In this document: positions 1 to 13,500 of the stretch, one piece after another | Layout: every line of letters starts with the position of its first letter | How positions within the stretch are numbered: the stretch's first letter is position 1 | Source: Strongyloides papillosus | Lineage: Eukaryota; Nematoda; Chromadorea; Rhabditida; Strongyloididae | Reading direction: 5' to 3' | DNA length: 64,000 nt | Assembly (NCBI GenBank): GCA_005656395.1 | Contig: SRSI01000015.1 | Coordinates: forward strand, 1 to 64,000 | Program-made: the position numbers and the translations under genes | The notes under the pieces: generated by a model | Seen by the model: only the letters and a program-made list of their open reading frames with translations | Databases searched by the model: none | Told to the model about the DNA's origin: nothing

Positions 1-717
1 GTTACACTTTCACATGTTGTTGTTGTATAATTTATAATTTCAAATTGTGGTAATGATTTTGTTAATCCCTTTCTAAATTGTATAGGTGCTTCATCATTCC
101 ATTTATATTCTATATCTTCTTTTGTATATCCATATGATGCTAAATCTATATAACAATTTTGTACATCCATTGGATAATACTAGTTAAAAAATAATAAAAA
201 AATTATTTATTATAATATTTACCTGAAGATACATTGGGCATGAAAGAACTAATGACAGTCTAACACTATATATAATACTACCATTACCATAAACTCTTAA
301 TAACATGTTTGGTTTATCAATCATATGCCTATGAGCACTTTTTTCATTAGGAAAAAAAGTGTCAACCATCCATATTTTGGAATCATCATTTAATATAAAA
401 TATTCTGGTGGATTTAATATGCTTTTGTTATTTCCATAAGCTAATCTTTCGTCAACCCACTTTTGTCTTAATGTTATTTGTGACAAATATTCCATATTAA
501 TTTCATTCAAATTTGATATACTTCTTATAAATAAATCAACATCTACTTCAACAGCATCTTTATTAACTTTAAAATCTGGTCTAACACGACTATTATAAGA
601 TTCTTTATTCATTAAGTCATACAACACTTGAACATTACTTTTAAAAATAGTTTGTTCCTGCTTACCATTGCAAAGTGGTAGAAAAATAAAAATATTAAAA
701 ATAATATACCTTATCAT
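1..717 (-). CDS. glc-2: Glutamate-gated chloride channel subunit, GLC-2-like (5' part, runs off the left edge)
   Basis: This is the extracellular half of a Cys-loop ligand-gated ion channel. Two exons are visible: 223-717, starting at the ATG ending at 717, and 1-179, joined across a 43-bp intron (180-222, GTAAAT...ACTAG, phase 0). A hydrophobic signal peptide opens the protein (MIRYIIFNIFIFLPLCNG). WVDERLAYG is the loop A region. The Cys-loop CPMYLQYYPMDVQNC has exactly 13 residues between its cysteines. IDLASYGYT and DIEYKW follow, and a later cysteine in TTTTCESV fits the second disulphide typical of GluCls. Such subunits form inhibitory glutamate-gated chloride channels in nematode muscle and neurons and include ivermectin targets. 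The Cys-loop segment is closest, from memory, to GLC-2; the family is firm, the exact paralogue less so. The transmembrane half lies outside the window. Confidence 0.9.
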
Positions 718-1550
718 AATAATTTATTAAAATGAGAAGTAAAATAATATTTTTCAAACTAATTTATTTGCAAATATTAATAAATAGCATTCATCAAAAT
801 TTAACTTTTCAAAATAATGACATTTTTATACTAATAAAAAAAATATTTAGAAAAATTTATAACTAATAATTTAAATATTAGATCATTAAAAGTTACGCTT
901 TTTTTTCTATCATATAAATTATCAATATCAAAAGAATGATAATAGTATCAAGGTCCTTTTAATAGTATGTAGTAAATTTTAAAGACGAAAATATTTTTTT
1001 AATATATCAAGTACAATCTTTTAACATTTGTAGAAAGAAGAAATAAAGAGCAATTAAAGTAATACATAAAATTTCAATCATTATAATGTATATAATCTTT
1101 TAATATGATTTATTGTCGTATCAATATAATCTTTCCCGAATGGCAATTCTTTTTTTTTAGAAAATAAATAATTTAATATATAAACATTTTATTTTAATAC
1201 AAAAAAATACAATAAGCGTTGTAATTAAAAAATATAATATTTTAAACCTTTTGACATCTTTATACATTAAATATTATCAATAATATACATTAAAAATGTC
1301 TATTACTACATATGGAGTGATATGAAAAATAATAATTAAAATAATTAGAAATATAATTTTTTGTTAGAAAAATACTTATTTTGACTACCGATTAAATTAG
1401 ATAAACTACTTTTGCTCCATTTTAACAAAAGCTTTAAAGAATACATATATTGACATATAAGAAACTTTGACATTCAATTATACCAATAAAAAATATACTT
1501 TTATAATTCATCATCTTTCTTCTACACCCGTAATCTTCTGTAGAAGAAAA
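718..1550. other. Intergenic: 5' flank of the GluCl gene and 3' flank of the GRAF gene
   Basis: About 830 bp of AT-rich DNA. It should hold the promoter of the leftward GluCl gene and the 3' untranslated region of the leftward GRAF gene, whose stop codon is at 1551-1553. I see no coding exon or structured RNA here. Confidence 0.6.
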
Positions 1551-4500
1551 CTATGGAAGCGGTTCACAATAGTTACTTGGTATTAATCCTGTTTTACCAT
1601 TTAATGTACCTACAAGCCATCCTTCTTCTTTTGATTCATAAACTAAAATTTATGTTTATTATAAAAAAAATATTAAACAAACCATTTGTAATAATTTGAC
1701 CTGGAGAGAAAGAAAGTTCTGTTTCATGTCCTGCAGTGCATTCATATAATGTTCTAACTCTTCTACTGAAAATTTGAAAAGATTTTAATTAAAGTAATTT
1801 TTAATGCAAATATTTTTTTATAAAATTAAAAATATATAATTTTTTTATAATATAACTACAATCACAAAATATGTAATATTTAATAAAAAAAACTGAGAAT
1901 AATAAATATAGATACAAGGAAAACATTCGAATAGAATATGTATATTAAAATAGAAAGAATTAAAAAATATTATTTTAAAACACTGAAGATAAAATAACAA
2001 ATAAACTCTCCCGTTATTCAGAATTGATATGTAAAAAAAGAAACTATTAAATGTTTCTCTCATAACACAATGTTCATTGATTAATGAGTAATTATCATTA
2101 AATACTATGAAAAAAATACTCACCTTGGTTTAATTTGAGCATTGGGATTTATCAGAGAGCTGAAATAAGGAAAAGTACTTTCACTTATAGGGTAACCGTT
2201 ATTGAAAGAGATTGCCACATTATTTGGTATACTGGAACTACTAGTTAATATTGAATTTTTTAATCCTGGCAATGGTGTTGATTGGATATTGGAATTAGAA
2301 TAAGGTATAGTGGATAAAGTATTGTAGTATGGTTGAGATAAACTTGAGGAAGGATAAATAGTTGTATGAGTTAGGTTTCTGAAAAATGGGTAGGGATAGA
2401 AAATTAAAAAGGTATATTCATAGTAAAAATATTAATTACTTGATAAAAGTGAAAAGACAAAGCAAATTAAAAAACACATGTAAGCAATCAAATAAATCAC
2501 AATTAGATGTAGTGTGTTAAGATAATTAATGACAATTATTGACAAGACAATTTTTATAGTCACAAAAACAAAGCGATATACAAAACTTACGAAGTAGTTA
2601 TTGAGGAAAAATTACCTCCAGAATGACGTTTTTTAAGTCTACGAGACAATCTGTAATGTCATACCAATTTGAGATAGAGAAAATACAAATCATGCTATGG
2701 TTATTTAAGATATACCATATTTTTACAATTAATATTTAATGATAATAAAAATTATTTTAAAGAATTAATAATAATAAAAATGGTGACGACAAAGGTTAAA
2801 AATAATATAGTATACATAGACGATATCACAATATAAAAGGTAACTTAAAGTACCTTCTAACTTTTGATAAACATCCATATTTTTAAACAGTTTTTTTTAT
2901 AAAAACTTACGTCTCTGAAGCTTGAGGGTTATAATGAGGAGCATAAGAAGAAGTCATTTTATTTTTTGTTAATCCACCACTACTTGTATTACTGCCTACG
3001 TTAGAAGAGTTTGCTAAAGAAGACACTCTTTGTTGTTGTAATATTCCAGTTGACCGTTCGGAACTTGTTGAATTTAAAGAGTCAGAACTTGTATGTGACT
3101 TTTCATTTAATGAGCAATTAGAAACATTCTGCACAATATCAACACTGACATTTGAAACCAATGAACTTCCTGATATTCCTTGATGGGTTGGTTTTGATTT
3201 ACGAAGATTAAAAAGTCTTCCTGAATTACCTGCTGGAGAAACCTGTTGTGATACAGGCGCCTTCACAGAACTCATCGGCAAATTGACATTTGCCGTTAGG
3301 TCTTCTGCTGATTGACTTTCTAATTGGCGAGGTGAAGAATTGTCATAAACTGATAATTGTTGAGATCCATTTGGAGATTGATATGGTCCTTGTTTACTTT
3401 GAGAAGTACCTTTCCCTATATTTCTAGTATTTTGGAATAACAAAGAACTTGACTCTGTAGATGCAGGAGGCATAATTTGAACCATATTATGAACCGGTTT
3501 AGGAGGACAAGGAGTTCCAAGTGAAATAGGTGGTTTACTGTTAAATATTTTTTCATAGTTAGCTATAAGAACTTCAACCACAACATTACAAAATTTTATA
3601 TCCATTATCGCTGTTACTGTCTCTTCCTTCGGACGAAGGAGTGTTGGACCAAAACAAACACCCAAATTCCCTACTGTCATTAAATTTTCATCGGCTTTAT
3701 CTGCAACTTTTCTCAAGTGACTTAATACAATTTTTAACATATTTCTATGTGATTCTGGTAATTTATAGACATAATAATGTATATGATCCACTCTTTGATC
3801 TCCATCATCCATTTTGGCAGCATTTATAAAATGTGAATGTAATTCAAAAGTCATTAAAGGTTCTGGTAAATTTCTTAAAAATGTTTTAACAGCTGAAGAT
3901 ATTGTTTTTATTTCCCATTCTGAATCATCTGAAGATAGATTTAATTGATTTTTTGTAGAAGAGGAATTAAATTTCTTCTTATCCAAAGCAATTTGCATTA
4001 ATTTTTGAACTTTTGATGTAACACCACAATTGCGATATAATCCTTGTTCTGAAATTCCACGAGCCTCTATTGCTTTTAAACAATCTCGAACAAAATCAAA
4101 TCCAGCTTCATCAAGAACAGCTAAAATAAAATATTATTATAATTAGATTCATTAAAATTATTTGACAAAAAAATATTTATTTTTTATTACCATAAAATCC
4201 ATCTATTACAAATGCAGGTAGGAAAGCAGAGCCATTATAAAATTGCTTCAATCCAACTTTAACATTAAAACTACCTCGAGGTTTATTTTTTTCAGGTACA
4301 TCTTTACCTTCATTAAATAGTGCCTGATTTGAAACAATTGAAGTTTTATATGGCGCAGAGCATGTAAGATAGTTTGAGATCATTAAATTATTGCCTTTTG
4401 ACTGTAATTTAGGACTAGTAGTATCTAATGAAGATAGACTAAGATTAGTACTTTCTAAAGTTGATGATTCAATATTATTACTAGAGACAGGAAAAGTATT

Positions 4501-7500
4501 TCTGAATTTAAAAGTAGTTGGCATTGTCATTAATAAATAAGAACTTTCTCTCATAATATTTTAGTAGTCCAAAAGAATACTAGTGTATTATATTGATAAA
4601 AGATAAAAAATAGTAAAGAGACAAAATGAAAAGATTTATAAAAATGGAGTTTTGGCTATAATAAGATAAAGAGTAAATAATTAACGATGAAATTAAAAAT
4701 TTAAGATATTCTATTAAAAATATATGTATAGTGCAACAACTATTGAAGTAAAAAAGGCGTTACTGATAATATTTTAATACTTCCAGTGCTTTCCCTTCTA
4801 GTTATTCATAATCAAATAAAAAGTATGACGAAAGGAAATAACATGGAAATTAATAGGGATCTTAATCAAAAGAGTAAAAAATTTATCTTAACATCAAATC
4901 GAAAAATTTTCGATAAAATATATAATTTATTAAAAAAAATAACAATTTAAAATCTAGTAATATAACATATCTAATTTTCTTTTTAACTATAAAAATGTTG
5001 TTTGAAGAAAATATTAATTCACCATTTTATATGACTTCTCTCAATGGCATCTTGAAAATGAAGTAATTAGTGGGGAGAAGAAAAAAGCAAATGGCAAAAA
5101 TGTTATTTATGGAATACTAAAAAAGATGGACATGTAGTGAAATGGTATAAAGATATATATGTTTATTTATAGATAAAAACGACAACATTTTGTTAACCTT
5201 CTTTTTATAAATATATTTCTAAAATATTAATATATTGAAAAATTTTGTATCATAACAGTTGTTTTAATGGAATGAATGAATTTATTATAAAATATCACTT
5301 AATGGTAAGGAAATTACAACGATTAAGCATTATAAATTTATATGACAAATATGGTAAAAATCTTTTTCTAGATGTTTTTATTTTATTATCCCTTCTCTAA
5401 TAAGTATTATACAAAATTTTATAAAATATATTTTAATATTATTCATTAAAATAAATTATACTGTATCTATAGTTTCCTTTCATTAATATAAAATAGAGGA
5501 ATCCTTATTTTAGTGAAACAAAAACAAACATAATTCATCAATAAATGTTAATTGATAAACATTTTCCCGACCTTTTTGAAATATGCTTTAATCAATCAAA
5601 CAATAGTATCATATTTTAAAAAACAATTTTTGAAGAATAAATGAATTTATGGCTAAGTAGTTTAAAATAGAAAAAGCAGATAATAAAAAATAATTATTCC
5701 ATTAATATACTAAAATTACAATAATTTATTAAGACAAGAAAAAGATATTTTGTTTTTAAAGAAAATTAAAAATGTTTCTTTAATAAATAAGTAAGTTAAT
5801 TGTTTAAGCTTACAAAAAGTAACGAAATTTTTAAAAAATAAACATATCATACATTCCACAATTTAGAATTTAACAAAATATTTTCACAGATATTAGAGAT
5901 AGTTCAAAATACTAACAAGTATAAAAGGCAATAATTAGAACTTATTCACACTTTAAAAAATATACATTTTACATTAATCTCTTTAATAGTTAGAAACATT
6001 TTGAAAAAAATTAATTACATAACATAACTACATTATTTTTTCCCATTAAAGTCATTCTTTGATTGTTAAATAAAATTTTGGTAAATTTTAATGTTTAATG
6101 AAACTTTAAAATAAGTATTCTGAAGATAATAAAAAAAATTACATTAAAAAATGTAAAATAAAAAACAAAAAGGATGTTTAAATTGTCTGAGAAATTTTCA
6201 AAATAGTAAAGCATAAATATTAGCTTTATTTACAAAATGAAAATGAAATAATTAATTTTTATAGGAAAAAATATAAAAGTACAAATAGATTATATAATGT
6301 GTTAGATAGCAAGTTTACAAAAATCAGAAAATTTTATAAAATTTATTAAAATTAAATTTAACAAAGAATTTTGCTTTTTCTACTACTAAATTGGCATTTT
6401 TCACATATCATCCAGAAAAGACTATTTTTCCAAATATCTTCGTTTACTCTTTCCACGTAAATCTAATAACCTTTTTAAATTTTAAACTATAAGAAAGAAG
6501 GAGCTTACTAAATTTTGAAGTCAAACAGTAAATAAACAGAAAGGCGTTTATCTTAGTAATACATAAACTGTTTGATAACAAAGAAATAAATAAAACAAAA
6601 ATTATAAAAAGTGATAAAATTTAGAAAAGAAATTTACTCTATACTGCTATATTTATCTAACCTAAATATATTTCACATGTGTAGAAAAAAAATTATAGCT
6701 TTATAAAAAGAACCTAACAATAAATAAGAAAATGTATAGAACCACAATAAAAGTATTTACCCTGAATAACAATATGAATATAGTTTAGTTAAAGATTAAA
6801 ATAAATTTTTAAGATTGGTTAACGCTTTGCCAAAATACGAGAGAATGACATCACTTATTTTTTAAAAATATTTTTATACCCATATACCAAATACTTTATT
6901 TACATAAAGAAAACAATTCACAAGTCATCTTCTTCATACTTTTAATTATCAAAACATTCATGAAAATGTAACTAACTATATATAATTAAATTTTTTTATC
7001 CTAGGAATTTACACAGAAAAGAATCTTTCAGTACAAAAAAAAATAATCTATTAAAAATAGTATTTAAGAATTTTCGAATTTATTTATTCTAAAATATAAA
7101 AGTAAAAAATATTAATTTTACTTATTTTTTTAATATATATGTCTTTTATACAATATATCTATGTTTGTATAATTCCCTTTCATATCATCAATATTAAAAA
7201 TTTTTTACTTTTATTTATTACTTTGTCAAAACAACTCAAAAAAATTTCATTAAAAAAGAAGATTTCTATATGTTTGATTTTCAAATAAAGAGAGAAACAA
7301 AGATGTCATTTATATAAAATTGACAAAAATTTTAAAATTTTTGGCCTCATAATAAAGTCAAACTACTTAAAATTTAAAATAGATGGAATATTACAAAAAC
7401 TGATGTATTAAATATAACATTTTTCTAATACAACAAACAATAAAATGTAAAAAAAATGTTGTATTTACTATCAAAAGACAAATGGCAACAAACAGAAAAT

Positions 7501-10500
7501 AGGACTTTCTCATTGAAAACAATAATGGTTATTGGTATTAATTTTAAGGAAACCAATTTTTTTTATTTCTCATGGTTATTTAAAAATACATTTATATGTC
7601 AATATTCTTTTTATTATCATCTTTAATTAACAACATTTAAATTTCAGTCCTTATCAATCATTCAAAATACAATCATTCTTTATGTTTTGAGATATTGTAA
7701 ATAAGCCTCAAGATAAACAATGGCAATTTGTTAGAATGTATAGAAGTAGAAAACGAATAATTAACAGACACTAATCTATTTTCCAACAAATTGTTTCATA
7801 TTATATTATAAAAGTACAGTATTTCAAAAAGTAGTCATTATAAAAATGGATAAAAAGTTTATAGATGTAGATTGAATGACAAAATTAGCACTCTTTTACA
7901 GATAGATGAAAATAAATAATATTTAAGATTTTTGGCATATGAAATATTTTAGGGTAAATTTTAATGTTAAATAAATAATTATGATAAAACAATAGCAAAA
8001 TTTCTTTATTTACTAAAAATTTAAGGACGGTCTTTTAGCAGAGAAATAAAATAAAAAACAATTCTTTAAATATACATCAGAATAATAAGGAAGCACTTTT
8101 GTATTTTTTTGTCGGTATTATACTTTAATACTTTCAAGAATTTTCTATATATAAAAACGCCATTTAGAGAACTTAAAATTTTTTAAATATATTTGTTTTA
8201 GACTATAATATTTGGCAAAAATATTTGAAATTTATGCATATGACTAGAAGGTTATAATGATAAAAATTTGAATTTGGAACAAGTTTATTTATAATATTTC
8301 AAAAACTAGAAAAATGATGAAGAATTTAAAATTAAGAATCTTATTATAATGCATATTTGATGTTCTTTTGCACATTATCTATATCATGTGACAATTTTTC
8401 ATACCATTGGTAGAAAAAAAGTAATTAAAATAATTAAATAATATGTTTAAAATTAACTTAAAATATTCTTTCAATTCACCAAAATAATTTTTTAGGAAAT
8501 TTAACAATAATTTTTGCTAACTCCTAGTGAGAAAATAATTTCAAATTCCAGCAAAAATTCATACTTTAATATATTAAAGTTTCAGGATATTTAATTAATA
8601 TTTCTCCTACAAAACGTCATTTTTTTTGGTAGAACAGGAAATAGTCTATCAACTCTTTATTATTATTATAAAAAGTAAAAACATTTAATGTTATAAAATA
8701 AGAACTAATTTTATATTTTTACAAACATTGTAATCATATTAAAAATATAATAATGACAACATATTGTAACAGAAAAAAAACATATTATTAAAGTTGGATA
8801 AAATAATGATGCAGCCAATTTTTAAATGTATATTTTTAAAATGTAATATTTAAAAAGTAAATATTTTTAATAATAATAACGCAAAATTTTCAGCTTAGTT
8901 TTAATCGCCCCCTCTGACTTTCCTAATCATTTGCAATTATAGTTATTTTAAATAATAGTTACAAAATTTTAAAAATAAAACATACTTTCAAATGCACCTT
9001 GATTATGCGGTCCAGTACCAGGAGAATAAACCGGTTCCCTACCATCCATTGCATCAAGCCATTGCCTCCTGTCTTCCTCAGATAATGCCTGAAATGTCAT
9101 TGTATCTCTTTCATCAGAAATGAGATCAAAACAAAATCTTTTGTCTATTGAATCTGAGGCTCTCCTTATACATGATTTTAGTTTAAATGAAACTGACTGT
9201 TCTAAAGCTCCTTTCATATCTGTTTTAACAGTACTATTAACAGGAATCATAGTAAAAATACGAGTTTCTTTTTGATATACACAATAATATTTAGTCCAAT
9301 TTCTAGGTAATACATCTCTACCAATACCTTCTAAAAAAATAATAAAATATATAGTAATTTTCAATAACAAAACTTACTTGGAATTTTGCTTTTTTCTTGT
9401 AAATAGACATAGCCTTGTTTAATATTTGAATTTGTTGGTTTAGACATCAAATCATTAATAAAACCACCGTTACTTGAATTGTTATTATTGCCTGATGAAT
9501 TACTTGATGAGGGAAAAACAGCATTCCTAATGAATGAGTTTAACATTTTTTTTCTTAACTCTTCTGTTTCCTCTTTTGTTTGTCTAAAATTTTCTTTTGC
9601 TTTTTGAACTTTAGTTTGAATACTGTCTAAAAATGGTTTAAAATCTTCTTGTATAACGTGTCCTATAAATAATAATATTAAAATGAATGTAATTAATTCT
9701 AATAAAAAATTTTCATAAATCTAGCTATTCAATTTTTTATACCAGTGAAATTTAAATATTAAAATTTTAAACTTAAGTTTATTTATGTTAATTTAATTAG
9801 AAAACCAAAGAATGATCTTTCTCATTTTAACTAAACATGGCATGATTACTTTTTAATTTTAAGTGAAGCTAAATATCAACATTAGAATTTTTTTTCAGTT
9901 AATTATTTAAGGGTAATGTAGAAAATTAATATTTTTAGAAATTTATTAAAATGCATTAAGAGTATCAAAATATAATTTAGTGAATGAACATAATAAAAAA
10001 AATATATTTATTCAAAAATTGTTATCATAATAATAATATATTTTTAAAATAAGAAGACAATTTTTGAGTTATAAATGCAATGTAATTTTCTGGTTTTTCT
10101 TTCTATAGAAGAAAAAATTTTTCTGACCTAATATACCTTTTTAAACCTCAATTGATAAAAATTTACTATTATAAAAATTATATAATACGTCTCATTGTAA
10201 ATTACTATTAAGTAATTTTTACATTTACTTCATTTGTTTAATTATGTGAGCAAATATTTATTATTATTAAGTGTAATTTAATGTGTTTAGTGAAAAAACA
10301 TACCAACGTGATAAAAGGTTAACCAACTGTAAAGAAAACTTCCCAATGTTTCAACTAATTCAAATTTCATACGTTCTTGAACGGCTTGGATTTCAGCAAC
10401 GTATTGTAAGGATGCGTCCCCAAAATTTCTTTGTTGTAAACCGAGTTGAGCATCCGCTTCGCGGAAATCATTCTTTCGAACAGTACTTAAATGTAAGTAC

Positions 10501-13500
10501 TTTTCAAGACTCGCATAAAACCTTTGCGATTCTTTTTCGTACTTTTTCTTTTCTTCGTTTACTACCTTACCAATTTTGTCGAGACGAAATTTTCTTAAAG
10601 GTATATAGCAAGCTTCGGCGTCTTCAATTAACTTTGCACGATGATCCTCAACTTCCTTAATACGATGACCGAAATCTTTTAAGCAATTGGCAATAGCACG
10701 CTCGTCGTCAGTTTGTGTTGTCCCAACTGTTTCTATTTTAAGGTCGCAAAGACTTTTTGCAAAAGCTCTTTGTGCTGAAGAAAGTTCTATAACAATAAAA
10801 TTTCGTTAAAAATGTAGTAAAAATAAAGAATATATTTATATTTTTAAATTTCTAACGAAATAAAATTAAGGATTTAAAAGAATTTTTAAATATATCTTCA
10901 ATTTTTAAAAATGCCCTCTCATCTTTTATCTTTTCTCTATCCAATCCATATTTCTTTGTCATCTTTAAAAGTTTTTACTATCCTTCTCACCCTATTGTTT
11001 TTCATCATCTCCTCTCTTTTTTTCTCTTATCCACAATTTTAGTGTTGTAAATTTTAAAAATGTCTAAACCCATAAAAAAAGGAACAATAATATGTTATAT
11101 TTCGAGAGTTATATATGAAGTAAGTTACTTTCAAATTATAAATGAAACATTCCTTATACAATTATAGTCTCTAATCAAATGCATAAAATTCCCAAGAAAG
11201 CTAGTTGTAGAGACGGAAATGTGGAAAAAAGAAATGAAATTATAAAGTTGTAAGGAGTTAAAAAAAATACTTATGGTGGTTTTTGAGGAAAACTTTTAAA
11301 ATGTAACAGAAGAGTTATGAATATGGATATATATAAGTATATTTAAATAGAGATGTTGTAGTGAGTATATTGAAGAAACACAAATAATTCTTTTTTATGT
11401 CTAAATATATGACAAAAAAAGTAGTTTAATAATGTACAACCATGAGAATGGGTATCAGCTAAAATAATTAGATTGTCTAATATATTTATGATATATAAAA
11501 AAAAGTATTTTTTTTAGAAATTTTAGTAAAAGATTTTCTGCAATTATTAAATAAACATTTTTTCAGATAAAAAATTAAAAGAAAATTTATTAATGCACTT
11601 TTAATAAGAAATTATTAGTATAAAATATTGTAGAAATTAAAGGATATAATAGTTAATAGAATAATAATTATATTTTGTTCTATTACAAAAAATGAATACT
11701 AATTAAAAATTATTTAAACAAGTATAGTAGATTTAAATAAAATTCGATAGAAATGTTAACATTTAAATGTAGTATAATAGAATAATTTTATTCATTTTAA
11801 GACTGTATTTTCTCACACAATTTTATTTTACCTTGTCAATCTTTTGATTACAGAAATAGAAGAAAGACAACACTGGTAAACGAAAGAAACAAACAAAAAT
11901 TATTATAATTGAAATGTTTAACAAAATCACCAATCCAACATCAAAATTTTATAAAGTTTCTTTTAATTTACCAATAGATATTGAAGAAATATATTTAAAA
12001 ATGAGGTAGTAAGTATAATTACAATGATAATTGAATTGACCTTCATAAAAGAATGATAGGAAAGAAAAAGATATACTTGTTTATTCATATATAGAAATGA
12101 ATGAATAATAATAATATATCCAAAATACCCGTTGACAATACCTTTGAGTTCATTACAATGTGATTTATAATAAATATGTATATACATAATTTTTAAAAGA
12201 AATTTTAATAAATAAACATCTAATATATATTTCATAAAAAAAATAGATCAAAAAATACATGTATATTGTATTAATGATAATCAATCTTATTCCTATTAAT
12301 TAATAATAAATTGCAAATACTGTTAAAAATTCAACTAATACTTTAAATAGCAAAGTTTTATTTTTAAATAAATACATTTTCAACAATAACTTTTCAAAAA
12401 TATCTTTATTATCTTTTTCTTTTCTAAATCATCTATGTTATAACAGACATATCTTCTCACTACCCTACTTTGTCATAACCCAAAAAACAACTTTAAAAAA
12501 ATATTTCTATATTTTTTTAGGATAGACTATAAATGAAATGACGTATTTTGTTAGAAAACTTCTATGAAAAGTTATATTAAAAAAAGTTACAATACTTAGT
12601 TTTATAAAAAGCTTAAGTTTATATATTACATGATAATAATTTATTTTGAAGGAAATTATTGAAAAGAATAAGTTTGTTTTAAAATGAAAAAGATGAAGAA
12701 GTTAGTATGATTGGTGAGTTTCTTTGATGAACAAATAAATGAATATATATTTAAAAAGAAAAAATTTTTAAAATATTTCTCCTAAATAATAAGATAAGAA
12801 AAAAAGCAATAACAAAAAACTGAGTAAGTAATAAAATTGTACATATTATATTTTTTTAAACATAGGATATTAATTGAGAAAAGGTACACAATAATGTTAA
12901 TTGGATTGTTAATGTGTTAATAAAACAGTCCATTAATTAATAATTCTAAAATTCATAACCATATGACAAGAAAGTAGCAACCAACCAACCGTAATTATTG
13001 CAGGCGTCGTCTTTTCTTTTTATCTAAATAATCACATCCAGGTTTAATATTCTCTCTTTTTACTACTACCAATTTCAATTTACTGACCCATTATGCATCT
13101 ATATATCTATATATTTATATAAATATATATATTCAGCTGTAGCTTTTTGACACACAGGTTTCAAATCATTAATAAAGTCCAACTAATTATAAAGTACTAT
13201 TTTGTATATACAAAATACATATATATGCTACTAATAAACTCATTCTATGTATTATGAATGAGTCTTCATGATAATACAAAAATAGAGCAAAGAAAAGCTT
13301 TATAACGTGAATAATAGTTAATGAAATGAGAGAGAATATATAATCTTACGAGAAATTGGATATATAATACAAATATAGACATAATTTGGCACTGATTATT
13401 ATACAAGATAACTTTGACAACAAATATGTACTAGTAAAGCTATCTATCTGTATAAAAGACCTATACATTCTATAAATGGGAAAGATGGATGTAATATATT

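Noticed and set aside
1845..2123. Minus-strand open frame of 92 codons
   Set aside because: It lies in the GRAF intron between the exons at 1683-1765 and 2124-2378 and is only intron sequence read through the donor at 2123.
11963..12235. Minus-strand open frame, and a GAGGTAGTAAGTATAATT string resembling let-7
   Set aside because: It lies within the first GRAF intron and has no coding features. The let-7 resemblance covers only the seed-like part, and no hairpin precursor is visible.
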